NCBI RefSeq assembly: GCF_012726345.1
Contig: NZ_PTXN01000006.1
Span: 62,001 to 126,000 of the forward strand
Length of the DNA stretch: 64,000 nt
DNA from: Marinomonas sp. UCMA 3892
Lineage (GTDB): Bacteria; Pseudomonadota; Gammaproteobacteria; Pseudomonadales; Marinomonadaceae
Direction of reading: 5' to 3'
Every line of letters begins with the position of its first letter. The stretch's first letter is position 1. Of the stretch, positions 24,910-33,240 are shown in pieces. The notes under the pieces were generated by a model that ran no database searches, was not told the DNA's origin, and saw only the letters and a list, made by a program, of their open reading frames with translations. The position numbers and the translations under genes are program-made.

Positions 24910-26106
24910 TTACCAGGCAATAACAACATCCTGTTGTTGCACGTTTAATATGTGAGAGTCAACAACGAGTTCTCCAACTGAAAAGTTGGGCTGTACCTGC
25001 TTTATTGTAACACTGATGTTTGCATTATTCAGCTGAGTTTGAGTAGATTGCAACTGATTAAAAACTTCATAACGTCGATAAACATTGAATTTATCTCCCT
25101 GTTTTATCCCTGCTAATGATCCTGCTGAAATATGTATTCGGTTGCCTTCTGTGCGAAAAATATTGGCGATAAATGGCTGACAACGTAGTTTTTCGCTGGT
25201 GTCTAAGGCGCTTTCCCTGAGTGCCTGTTGAACAACTTTACCGTAATGAACTGTCCAGAACTTTGCGCTGCCAAAACCTATTTTTGCACGATCTGATACA
25301 TCCCAATTACCTATTTCATTGTATCTATGTTCAAACAAAAGGGCGCCACTGAAACCATCATAAATATAGATATCGACCACAAAGTTTCTTTCTTTATCAA
25401 TATTTTCATCTAATAGGTCTTTTGTATTCTTATCATTTGGATGCCTTAGGTATAGTTCTCCGATATCTCTAATGACACCGCTGACTATGTATTGTACACC
25501 CAACTGTTCACTGATTCTTGTGACATTTGTTAGAGAGCCATCATAGTTTGTAGAGGAGGGGGCGTTTATGAGATCTGGATAGATGGCAATGTTGGTGGCG
25601 GTTAAGGCTCTTAAATAACCTTGTTTGTTTATTTCATCGGCTAGATCTTTTGGTAGTTCTCTGGATATATTGCTGAGTTCTCCCAATCTTGCTTGCTGAG
25701 GGACTTGTAATTCAAATCCTGTAACGCCAACAGTTTTTTTGTAGTAACTAGTTGGTCCAGAACTGCATTGTGAGTCAGGTGTGACATCTACGCGAGCCAC
25801 AATGGTGAGGAAGTCACCGTTTTGCTCCTCAGAAAGTATTTTGGCTTTTTGAACATAGCCAGAACTGCGTATCTCTAAATTAGACTCTAGTTCACCATTA
25901 TAGAGTTCATCTTTAATGTTAACTCTGGATCCAGACTCTAAAACGGCTTGTTTTATGGCTTGTTGTGTCGCTCTATAGCGAGCATCAGCAATATCATTGT
26001 TATAAATAACCGCTTCACCGACAGCTGTGATGCTTTTGGCAAAACTGGCTGTTGGCAATAAAAATGAAGCAACTATGATGATCAGTAAACGCTTTAAAAG
26101 TAACAT
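24910..26106 (-). CDS. flgT: Flagellar assembly protein T (H-ring component)
   Basis: The 398-residue protein has a signal peptide (cleavage near ASFAKS) and the FlgT layout: an N-terminal domain (AVIYNNDIADARYRATQQAI), a TolB-N-like middle domain (IVSGVIRDIGELYL) and a C-terminal beta domain (SAGSLAGIKQGDKFNVYRR). In Vibrio, FlgT builds the H ring around the basal body, needed for the sodium-driven motor. It starts 3 bases after flgP, so the two are one operon. Confidence 0.9.
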   Translation of the reverse strand: MLLLKRLLIIIVASFLLPTASFAKSITAVGEAVIYNNDIADARYRATQQAIKQAVLESGSRVNIKDELYNGELESNLEIRSSGYVQKAKILSEEQNGDFLTIVARVDVTPDSQCSSGPTSYYKKTVGVTGFELQVPQQARLGELSNISRELPKDLADEINKQGYLRALTATNIAIYPDLINAPSSTNYDGSLTNVTRISEQLGVQYIVSGVIRDIGELYLRHPNDKNTKDLLDENIDKERNFVVDIYIYDGFSGALLFEHRYNEIGNWDVSDRAKIGFGSAKFWTVHYGKVVQQALRESALDTSEKLRCQPFIANIFRTEGNRIHISAGSLAGIKQGDKFNVYRRYEVFNQLQSTQTQLNNANISVTIKQVQPNFSVGELVVDSHILNVQQQDVVIAW

Positions 26107-26109
26107 TTG

Positions 26110-26739
26110 TTATTCAATGCTATAAAAGTTGGTTGTTGGTGTTGCGTTTTCAACATTAACAGCACGATAGCCAGGTTGAATCTTACAATTTGGGTCTGTT
26201 TGGATGTTTGAGGAACTCAAACATTGACGAAAGTTTTCTTGCAGCGCCATTTCAACAACGGTTTCGAATATTCCGTCTTCATGTTCGCGTTGAGAAACGA
26301 CTTTTGCACCAACTAAGTATGCATCGACATAGGTTCTTAACTCATCGTTTTGCATGACCATGTTGCTCAATGAGCTGGAGCCGTCAATTTTCAAGCCATA
26401 AACTCGTTCTGATAGATTTCTATAGGCATCTAGCATAGAACTGCGCATTGTCATAATTCGGGCTTGGGATTTTGTCAGACGTTTGTTTGTCATCATTGCC
26501 GCATAACCTGTGGCAGTAACTATGATAGGTTCTTGTTTGATAACTGCAATGGTGTTATTCGCGTTTAAGGCGCCATTTTGTGGGTAGCCATAAGTAGTGC
26601 TATTTCCGATAGTGTTACCGTTACAAGGAGCGACAGTAGTACAAGGTGTTCCATCTGCGCTTTGTTGGTAAAGGCTTTGGCACCCGGAAAGAATTATCGC
26701 CCCTATGGCTATAAAAAAAATACGAAGTGATAATGTCAT
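26110..26739 (-). CDS. flgP: Flagellar outer-membrane lipoprotein FlgP (LPP20 family)
   Basis: The 209-residue product has a lipobox (IILSGC, Cys20) and the FlgP/LPP20 core, with IVTATGYAA, RSSMLDAYRNLSERVYGLKIDGSSS and MVMQNDELRTYVDAYLVGAKVV. FlgP of Vibrio and Campylobacter forms an outer-membrane-associated flagellar disk or ring. It is followed directly by flgT. The usual partner flgO is not in this window. Confidence 0.88.
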   Translation of the reverse strand: MTLSLRIFFIAIGAIILSGCQSLYQQSADGTPCTTVAPCNGNTIGNSTTYGYPQNGALNANNTIAVIKQEPIIVTATGYAAMMTNKRLTKSQARIMTMRSSMLDAYRNLSERVYGLKIDGSSSLSNMVMQNDELRTYVDAYLVGAKVVSQREHEDGIFETVVEMALQENFRQCLSSSNIQTDPNCKIQPGYRAVNVENATPTTNFYSIE

Positions 26740-27099
26740 GGTGGTGCCCTTTGTGTGGAAGTCTTTACCTTAATATCCTGTGTTGAAATAACACACTTTA
26801 TGCGATGTGATTTCAACTGAGCGATTTTGCGCTACAGGTTTTATTGTGAATAGTTTGTTCAAAAATCCTTTTATTTTTCAACAAGCCTAATCTAGTGGAC
26901 AAAATGTAAACCATTTTGCTCTCTAGCGTCCATGTTTGACCACTTAAAAAAGCGCTTTTTCTTTGTTTTTGATAGTGAATCTGTTCTATCAGTGCATTTT
27001 TTTGAGTTTTCTCGATTATTTTACGTTCAGAGAGAGTTATCTAGAAGAAAATTTACATTTTTTATTGAGGTGGTGAAGGTGTTTTTTAGATAGTGTAAA
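26740..27099. other. Gene-free divergent region between flgP and dinB, with inverted repeat
   Basis: About 390 bp to the dinB start codon without a gene. An inverted repeat TTGAAAT/ATTTCAA (26783-26789 and 26810-26816) lies just upstream of flgP. On the minus strand its left arm gives a TTGAAA -35, with TGTTAT 17 bases on as a weak -10. I see no clear sigma-28 or sigma-54 flagellar promoter. The remainder is A/T-rich and unassigned. Confidence 0.45.
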
Positions 27100-27115
27100 C
27101 TGTGTTTTTATACAG
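27100..27115. promoter_or_regulatory. LexA (SOS) box upstream of dinB
   Basis: CTGTGTTTTTATACAG fits the CTG-N10-CAG consensus with an A/T-rich centre, 18 bases before the chosen dinB start. It implies DNA-damage control of dinB. Confidence 0.85.
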
Positions 27116-27133
27116 TATTTTTTGGGTGTTATA

Positions 27134-28192
27134 TTGCAGAATCGAAAGATTATTCATATAGATGCTGATTGTTTTTATGCTGCGATAGAGATGCGGGACG
27201 ATCCAAATTTGCGTGATATTCCAATGGCTATTGGTGGCCCCGCAAGTGGACGGAGTGTATTGTCGACGGCTAACTATGCCGCTCGAGTTTATGGTGTTCG
27301 TTCTGCTATGCCGACATCTGTGGCGAAACGGCTATGTCCTGCCTTGCTTGTTATACCTGGAAATATGAATAAATACCGACTTGCTTCTGAGCAAATGCAT
27401 GCTATTTTTCGAGAATTCACCGATATCATTGAGCCCTTATCATTGGATGAAGCGTATCTTGATGTTACTAACTCATCAAGTTTTCAAGGAAGTGCTACAC
27501 GGATTGCGGAAGAGATACGTTCAAGAATACTGAAAGAAGTTGGTATTACGGTTTCTGCAGGAGTAGCGACTAATAAATTCATCGCAAAAGTAGCAAGCGA
27601 TTGGGATAAACCAGATGGATTAACGGTTGTTACACCAGAAAAGCAGTTTGAGTTTGTTTCTAATGTTCCCGTTAAGTTTATTTCAGGAATAGGTCGTGTT
27701 GCGCAAGAAAAGCTGGCTTCACTAGGCGTATTTAAATGCTCAGATTTACAAGCATTAGATTTTTCTGTTTTACAAAAAAGTTTTGGCAGTATGTCATTTC
27801 GTTTGTCCCAATTTGCCCTAGGGATTGATGATCGACCAGTGACTGTTTCTCGGGAAAGAAAGAGTATTTCGGTGGAGCATACCTTTTCTAAAGATTTGCT
27901 TGATCTCAAAGAGTGTCAGGCAGTCTTACCTATCTTGCTGACCGATCTAAAAAAGCGTATGTCGGGAAGAGATTTCGAATCTCAACTAAGCAAATATTAT
28001 CTAAAAGTAAAATTTGACGACTTTAAGCAAACAACAATAGAGCAACCAATTAAAGCCAAATTATCTGATGATGTGTTTTCGCAACTGTTGCAGCAGGCTT
28101 ATTCTCGGTCTCGTCGTCCAGTTCGTTTAATTGGTGTGGGCTATCGTCTATCTCCACCAGAGCCTCATCAATTAAACCTCCCTTTTGTTTGA
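27134..28192 (+). CDS. dinB: DNA polymerase IV (Y family)
   Basis: The product (352 residues) aligns with DinB end to end: the metal Asp in IHIDADCFYA, the palm SLDEAYLDV catalytic pair, the helix-hairpin-helix region (SGIGRVAQEKLASLGV) and the little finger. It ends in LNLPFV, a good beta-clamp-binding motif. Pol IV copies past lesions at the cost of errors. The TTG at 27134 is preferred because GGGTG precedes it; a TTG at 27122 would sit against the LexA box with no room for a ribosome site. Confidence 0.92.
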   Translation: MQNRKIIHIDADCFYAAIEMRDDPNLRDIPMAIGGPASGRSVLSTANYAARVYGVRSAMPTSVAKRLCPALLVIPGNMNKYRLASEQMHAIFREFTDIIEPLSLDEAYLDVTNSSSFQGSATRIAEEIRSRILKEVGITVSAGVATNKFIAKVASDWDKPDGLTVVTPEKQFEFVSNVPVKFISGIGRVAQEKLASLGVFKCSDLQALDFSVLQKSFGSMSFRLSQFALGIDDRPVTVSRERKSISVEHTFSKDLLDLKECQAVLPILLTDLKKRMSGRDFESQLSKYYLKVKFDDFKQTTIEQPIKAKLSDDVFSQLLQQAYSRSRRPVRLIGVGYRLSPPEPHQLNLPFV

Positions 28193-28262
28193 TTGTGTAA
28201 ATTTTGATCAATATCGTAACGTCTTACTATACTTAAGGGCGAACAATACGGAGGTGATCATT

Positions 28263-29243
28263 ATGTTGAAACAGCAAAGTAAGTTTGATTATACAAATCT
28301 AAGTATGCCAGACCCCTTGTCACACCGGTTGCGATTCGAAGTGGAGCAAACATTAAGTTGTTTGTATGCGGATGCTTCTTTGGTTGATCAAATGGAAGGA
28401 TTATATTTGCCTTTTTCTAGTTGGTTGAGTCAAAAGGCTCATGCAGGGAAAGGGCCTTTAGTTGTTGGTGTTGGTGGTGCACAAGGATGTGGAAAAACTA
28501 CGTTTTGTAGTGTTATTAGTCGAATATTGAGTAAGGGCTTTGATCTAAATTGTATTGTGATTAGTTTGGATGATCTGTACAGCACTCGGCAAGATCGTAT
28601 GAAATTTGCCAGTCAAACAACACCAATGTTTTCTGTGCGAGGTGTGCCTGGAACACATGATGTTAGTTTTGCGCTCTCGCTTTTTGAACGGCTGAAAAAC
28701 CTTAAAGAGGGTGAAGTGATGAAGTTTCCTCGCTTTGATAAGTCGATTGATGATCGAAAGGCTGTGCATTTGTGGCAAGAAGTTCAGGGCCCTGTTGATG
28801 TTGTTTTATTTGAAGGTTGGTGTGTTGGTGCACCGCCCATGGTTGAGGGTATGGATCAACCGTTGAATCAGCTTGAAGCGGAAATGGATACTGATGGATT
28901 GTGGCGTCATAAAGTGAATCAACTTTTAAAAGACGATTACAAAGCGTTATTTTCACAAATTGATCTAATGGCTTGGATGCAGGCGCCAAACTACGAAGTT
29001 GTTTATCATTGGCGTGATAAGCAAGAGAGGGTACTCGAAAGTCATCTTCATGATATTCATGGTATTTTGTTGGATACTATTGATTTAAAAGTGATGTCCT
29101 CGAAAGAGCTGAAGCAATTTATGCAGTATTACGAAAGATTGACTCGACACATGTTAGCGGTGATGCCAGGTAAAGCGGATGTGTTATTTCAGTTGAATGA
29201 AAAACAAGAAGTTATGGAGATGCGTTTCCCAGTTGAGCACTAA
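28263..29243 (+). CDS. P-loop kinase, plant-type D-glycerate 3-kinase-like
   Basis: The ATG at 28263 follows a near-perfect anti-Shine-Dalgarno match (GGAGGTGATC); an upstream start at 28185 would overlap dinB. The 326-residue protein has Walker A GAQGCGKTT (residues 72-80), a Walker B-like CIVISLDDLY segment, PGTHDVSFA and VDVVLFEGWCVG. This set matches the plant GLYK / yeast YGR205W kinase family near phosphoribulokinase and uridine kinase. The plant enzyme phosphorylates glycerate; the bacterial substrate is not proven. It closes with a terminator at 29316. Confidence 0.75.
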   Translation: MLKQQSKFDYTNLSMPDPLSHRLRFEVEQTLSCLYADASLVDQMEGLYLPFSSWLSQKAHAGKGPLVVGVGGAQGCGKTTFCSVISRILSKGFDLNCIVISLDDLYSTRQDRMKFASQTTPMFSVRGVPGTHDVSFALSLFERLKNLKEGEVMKFPRFDKSIDDRKAVHLWQEVQGPVDVVLFEGWCVGAPPMVEGMDQPLNQLEAEMDTDGLWRHKVNQLLKDDYKALFSQIDLMAWMQAPNYEVVYHWRDKQERVLESHLHDIHGILLDTIDLKVMSSKELKQFMQYYERLTRHMLAVMPGKADVLFQLNEKQEVMEMRFPVEH

Positions 29244-29315
29244 ACTTTAATGTTAAAGACTATTTTAAAAGAAGCTGCAGTAGGAGCAAGGTGTCGAGTG
29301 AGAAACGTCAATATG

Positions 29316-29350
29316 ATAGGCTATAGCTAATTGCGATAGCCTATTTTTTT
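29316..29350 (+). terminator. Terminator after the P-loop kinase gene
   Basis: A 12-bp stem with one mismatch (29316-29327 with 29333-29344), a 5-base loop and a 6-T tail. It ends directly before the GGAG site of the next gene. Confidence 0.8.
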
Positions 29351-29362
29351 GGAGTGTTAAAA

Positions 29363-30031
29363 ATGACTGAATTATTGCCCTCTGTCTTAGTGGAAACGAA
29401 CGAGCAGCCAGATGCTGCTATTATTTGGTTGCATGGTTTAGGGTCAGACGGCCATGATTTTGAGTCTTTGGTTCCTGCTTTATCTTTGTTACCAACGTTA
29501 AAAGTGCGCTTTGTTTTTCCTCATGCTCCACGTCGTCCTGTTACTGTCAATGGCGGTATGGAGATGCGTGCTTGGTATGACATATATGAGATGACTTTGG
29601 AGCGGAAAGTAGATATGGAAAATATCGATGAATCCTGTCTACAAGTTGAGCAATTGATACAGGATCAAATTAATAAAGGTATCGCCCCAAATCGAATTAT
29701 CTTGGCTGGTTTTTCTCAAGGTGGCGTTATCGCTTATCAAACAGCATTGCACACTAAGTATATGTTAGCTGGCGTGCTCGCGTTATCAACCTATTTGGTT
29801 AATGGCGATAAAGTGCCAGAAGCAGATGCTTGTCCTAATGGTCAAACCCCAATTCTTATTCATCACGGCTCGCAAGATCCAGTAGTTGCGCCAGTGTTGG
29901 CGACTCAAGCAAAGGATCTTTTAGTGTCTAAAGGTTATTCTGTTGCTTTTCAATCTTATGACATGCCTCATTCTGTTTGTCCTGAGCAAGTGTTGGATAT
30001 ATCTCATTGGTTAAATGCTCGATTGGCTTAG
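29363..30031 (+). CDS. Alpha/beta-hydrolase, phospholipase/carboxylesterase family
   Basis: The ATG at 29363, 8 bases after GGAG, gives 222 residues. The fold is the short carboxylesterase/acyl-protein-thioesterase type: oxyanion HGLG (about 24-27), nucleophile Ser118 in GFSQGG, an acid in HGSQDPVV and His in DMPHSV. Relatives such as Pseudomonas EstB hydrolyse short-chain esters. No signal peptide, so cytoplasmic. The true substrate is unknown. Confidence 0.88.
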   Translation: MTELLPSVLVETNEQPDAAIIWLHGLGSDGHDFESLVPALSLLPTLKVRFVFPHAPRRPVTVNGGMEMRAWYDIYEMTLERKVDMENIDESCLQVEQLIQDQINKGIAPNRIILAGFSQGGVIAYQTALHTKYMLAGVLALSTYLVNGDKVPEADACPNGQTPILIHHGSQDPVVAPVLATQAKDLLVSKGYSVAFQSYDMPHSVCPEQVLDISHWLNARLA

Positions 30032-30071
30032 TTGGTTAAGTATATTTATCTCTTCTTAATAAGGGGCTTTT

Positions 30072-30884
30072 GTGTCTAAAAACTATGAGGAATGGCTGGA
30101 TTTTGCGAAAGCTCTAGCAATGAAGGCTGGTGAAATGATCGTAACGGCGCGAGAGAATTCAAGCTTCGTACGTGATTATAAAATGGATCATGAACTGGTT
30201 ACTTCGACTGATATTGCGGTCGACCAGTACATTTGTGGTCGTATTGTAGAAAAATATCCTTCTCATTGTATTTTGTCTGAAGAGTCTTCACCACATATGG
30301 ATCTTGGTAGTATTGGTGATGACTTGCCAGTTTGGGTGATTGATCCTATTGATGGTACGGTGAATTTTGCCCATGGTCATCATAATGTGGCTGTTTCTAT
30401 TGGTCTTTATATTGGCGATCAGCGAATTTTGGGCGTGGTAAATGCACCGTTTTTAGGGGAGTGTTTTTGGGCGCTGAAAGGTTCGGGAGCCTTCTGTAAT
30501 GGAAAGTCTTTAGCGGTTTCTAGCGCTGGAGAGTTAAGAAATGCCTTGGTTGCTACTGGGTTTCCTTATCAAAAAACCGCATTGGCGCCTATTATTGAAC
30601 GCGTGTCGCGTATTTTACATCATTGCCAAGATGTTCGTCGTAATGGTTCTGCGGCTTTGGATTTGTGTTGGGTTGCCGCTGGGCGTTTGGATGCTTATTT
30701 TGAAAGTGTAAAGCCTTGGGATATGGCAGCCGGCGTTTTAATAGCTGAAGAGGCCGGTGCTAAAGTCGGGTGTTATTTAACTAGTGCATCGACTTGGCCT
30801 GAGGTGGTTAACGGGGAAGGTCTTTTGGTATCGACACCTCAATTATATACTGACCTTTTGGCTCTTGTTGATGTTGATTTATGA
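30072..30884 (+). CDS. Inositol-monophosphatase-family phosphatase
   Basis: The 270-residue protein starts at a GTG behind AAGGGG. Metal-site motifs are present: EES at 70-72, WVIDPIDGT at 88-96 and the second Asp in KPWDMAAG near 215. The family covers SuhB, CysQ-like and fructose-1,6-bisphosphatase-like enzymes that are Mg2+-dependent and often Li+-sensitive. Sequence resembles SuhB-like members, but no nusA/antitermination context is seen, so only the family is called. Confidence 0.87.
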   Translation: MSKNYEEWLDFAKALAMKAGEMIVTARENSSFVRDYKMDHELVTSTDIAVDQYICGRIVEKYPSHCILSEESSPHMDLGSIGDDLPVWVIDPIDGTVNFAHGHHNVAVSIGLYIGDQRILGVVNAPFLGECFWALKGSGAFCNGKSLAVSSAGELRNALVATGFPYQKTALAPIIERVSRILHHCQDVRRNGSAALDLCWVAAGRLDAYFESVKPWDMAAGVLIAEEAGAKVGCYLTSASTWPEVVNGEGLLVSTPQLYTDLLALVDVDL

Positions 30885-30916
30885 CGTGTTTATTTTTGGT
30901 TGATTAGGTTTTTTTT

Positions 30917-31375
30917 ATGTCTTTTTCTGTATTTATGATTGTTTTGCTCTGCTGTGTTGGTGTGATTGTTGTATCTCTTTGGTTTATTCGTCATCAACTA
31001 AAATTAAACAAAGCGCGAGAAGAAAAAATTCGTGCTGGTGAAGAACGTTTTAATGAAGAGCGCCAAAAGAGGATTGATAGTATTCGAGTGCTTTTAAAAA
31101 CGGTGGGGACGGAAGAACTCAATTGGATAGAAGCTAGTATACGAATAAAACATTTGTTGGATCAGTTGAGTGAAGATTTGTCTGCGCATGAAGATATTTC
31201 GGCTTTTTATATTATTACTGAGAAAACCCAGCATATTCCTACTCATGAACAGTGGGAGAGTTTACCTAAGCCTGCAAAAATGAAGTTTAGACTCGAAATG
31301 GATAGTTACGAAGTGGAGCATGCTGAGCATTTGCAGCGCGCTAGAACCTCTTTAATGGCTTATGGTTTCAAATAA
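30917..31375 (+). CDS. DUF2489-type membrane-anchored protein
   Basis: The 152-residue product has one N-terminal membrane helix (about 4-25) and a charged cytoplasmic part with a coiled-coil start (LNKAREEKIRAGEERFNEERQKR) and the ELNWIEASIRIKHLLDQL segment seen in DUF2489 proteins. Function is unknown. Its stop overlaps the start of the next gene by one base (TAATG), so the pair is translationally coupled. Confidence 0.65.
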   Translation: MSFSVFMIVLLCCVGVIVVSLWFIRHQLKLNKAREEKIRAGEERFNEERQKRIDSIRVLLKTVGTEELNWIEASIRIKHLLDQLSEDLSAHEDISAFYIITEKTQHIPTHEQWESLPKPAKMKFRLEMDSYEVEHAEHLQRARTSLMAYGFK

Positions 31376-31746
31376 TGTTGGTTCAGTTGCTAGTTTCTAT
31401 CAGTTTTTTATTTCTACTGTTAGTTTTTCTGGTGTTGTTTTTTATTCGTCATCAATCAAAAGTACCTTATTATAGGTTGACTCAAGATCAATGTATAAGC
31501 TTGCTTAAAAAAGCAATTCAAGGTGTTTTGCCTGAATATGAGTGGCATGCTTTCATCGGTATGACTGTTAGAGATGACGATGCGCTTGATGAGTTAAGAG
31601 AGCAGTGTTTATTGATTGATGAGCTAGGTGTGAAGGGAACGCAATTAATTAATGGACGGGTTTGTATTACTTTCAATAAAAAAGGTATTTCCCAGCTGGA
31701 AATATTGTTGGATGAGTGGCAGCATAAATCAAAGTATTTAGTCTGA
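31375..31746 (+). CDS. Small membrane-anchored protein of unknown function
   Basis: The 123-residue product has a strongly hydrophobic N-terminal helix (about 3-24) ending in FIRHQSK, which mirrors the upstream protein's WFIRHQLK, and a soluble C-terminal domain without known motifs. Coupled to the DUF2489 gene by a one-base overlap. The two may have arisen together or form a complex (inference). It lies 37 bp upstream of mscS. Confidence 0.6.
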   Translation: MLVQLLVSISFLFLLLVFLVLFFIRHQSKVPYYRLTQDQCISLLKKAIQGVLPEYEWHAFIGMTVRDDDALDELREQCLLIDELGVKGTQLINGRVCITFNKKGISQLEILLDEWQHKSKYLV

Positions 31747-31783
31747 TTTTATTTTAAAACGGAAAAGCATAGGGTTTACTTGT

Positions 31784-32614
31784 ATGAATGAGTTAGAAAA
31801 GTTATTTGAGCAAGGCTCCGAGATGATGCCTTGGTTGGCTGATAGTGTTATCAATTTAGTAATTGGTCTTGTTGTTTTCTTTGTGGGTAAGTTTATCGCT
31901 TCCAAAGTATCGCATTGGTGTGAGAAGCGAATGCTTAAGGCTTCTGTTGATCAAGCCGTTGCTGGTTTTGCGTCGAGCATATTGTATGCCTTGATGTTTG
32001 CAGGTGTTGCCTTGATGGCGTTGGGGCAAATAGGAGTAGAGACGACATCCTTTATTGCTATTCTTGGTGCTGCAGGCTTAGCTGTTGGTCTTGCTTTGCA
32101 AGGTTCCTTGTCTAACTTTGCGTCAGGTGTGCTAATTATAATATTGCGTCCATTCCGTTCGGGTGACTTTATTGATGCTGGCGGTCAAATGGGTACGGTT
32201 AATCGTATTGAGTTATTTCATACGTATCTTAAAACACCAGACAATCGTGTCATCATAGTACCTAATTCTTCAGTGATGAATGGTTCAATTGTAAACTTTT
32301 CTCGTGAATCAACTCGCCGCTTAGACCTTGTTATTGGTATTAGTTACGATGCAGATATCCGTTTGGCAAAACAAATTATGGAAGAAATCGTTAATGCTGA
32401 TGAGCGTATTTTAAAAGATCCTAAATGTTTGATTGCTGTTTCTGAATTGGCTGACAGTTCAGTGAATTTCTTTTTGCGCCCTTGGGTTGCATCTGGCGAT
32501 TACTGGGCGGTGCGAGCGGAGCTTTTAGAAAAAATTAAATATACCTTTGATGAGCGTGGTGTTGGTATCCCATACCCTCAAATGGATGTGCATGTGCATA
32601 AGCAAGAGTCGTAA
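31784..32614 (+). CDS. mscS: Small-conductance mechanosensitive channel
   Basis: The 276-residue protein has three N-terminal transmembrane helices and the pore-lining TM3 (GAAGLAVGLALQGSLSNFASG), followed by the beta domain (RPFRSGDFIDAGGQMGTVNRIELFHT) and the C-terminal vestibule. Length and layout are those of E. coli MscS (286). It opens under membrane tension to release osmolytes on hypo-osmotic shock, fitting for a marine cell. A terminator follows. Confidence 0.95.
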   Translation: MNELEKLFEQGSEMMPWLADSVINLVIGLVVFFVGKFIASKVSHWCEKRMLKASVDQAVAGFASSILYALMFAGVALMALGQIGVETTSFIAILGAAGLAVGLALQGSLSNFASGVLIIILRPFRSGDFIDAGGQMGTVNRIELFHTYLKTPDNRVIIVPNSSVMNGSIVNFSRESTRRLDLVIGISYDADIRLAKQIMEEIVNADERILKDPKCLIAVSELADSSVNFFLRPWVASGDYWAVRAELLEKIKYTFDERGVGIPYPQMDVHVHKQES

Positions 32615-32653
32615 GCTTACATAGCTTTAACTTCTTTTCGCTGTAATATATGA

Positions 32654-32689
32654 AATGCCGCCAACTAATAGCTGGCGGCATTTTTGTTT
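32654..32689 (+). terminator. Terminator after mscS
   Basis: A 10-bp stem (32654-32663 with 32673-32682) rich in G/C, a 9-base loop and a T-rich tail. Confidence 0.85.
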
Positions 32690-32730
32690 TTTACTATCTT
32701 TCGTTTTTTAATAATTAAAGGCTGCTAAAA

Positions 32731-33240
32731 ATGAGTCGATACCGTCCGCCCTCGCCACCCAAATCAGCATATATTACTCAAGAGGGTGCTCAGGCTTTAT
32801 TGGCTGAGCTTAAATATTTATGGAAAGAAAAGCGTCCAGCGGTGACTGAAACAGTTCGAGAAGCTGCTGCTCAAGGTGACCGCTCTGAGAATGCGGAATA
32901 TATCTATGGGAAAAAGCAGTTGAGAGAAATCGATAGGCGAGTACGTTATCTGGAAAAACGCTTAGAGGTTTGTACTGTGGTGGATCGTTTTCCTAGTGAC
33001 CAAGAGCGAGTGTTTTTTGGGGCTTGGGTGACATTGGAAGATGAGGCTGGAAACCTAAAAGAATATCGTATTGTTGGTCCTGATGAGCTGGATCATCATT
33101 CTAGTTACATTAGTATTGACTCTCCTGTTGCTCGGGCTTTGCTGAAAAAACAAGAAGGTGATGAAGTGGTTATTCGTCTTGCTGGCGGAGAGAAAACATA
33201 CATTATTGACGCGGTTGAATACCGTCAAGTAGTTGCATGA
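32731..33240 (+). CDS. greB: Transcription elongation factor GreB
   Basis: The 169-residue protein has the Gre coiled-coil (about 15-85) with the acidic tip in AAAQGDRSENAEYIYGKKQLREID, and the C-terminal FKBP-like domain (YRIVGPDELDHHSSYISIDSPVARALL). The SRYRPPSPPKS start is typical of GreB rather than GreA. It enters the RNA polymerase secondary channel and triggers cleavage of backtracked RNA. Its stop overlaps the next start by four bases (ATGA). Confidence 0.96.
   Translation: MSRYRPPSPPKSAYITQEGAQALLAELKYLWKEKRPAVTETVREAAAQGDRSENAEYIYGKKQLREIDRRVRYLEKRLEVCTVVDRFPSDQERVFFGAWVTLEDEAGNLKEYRIVGPDELDHHSSYISIDSPVARALLKKQEGDEVVIRLAGGEKTYIIDAVEYRQVVA

Noticed and set aside
27484-27909. 141-codon open frame on the minus strand
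   Set aside because: Antisense shadow of dinB.
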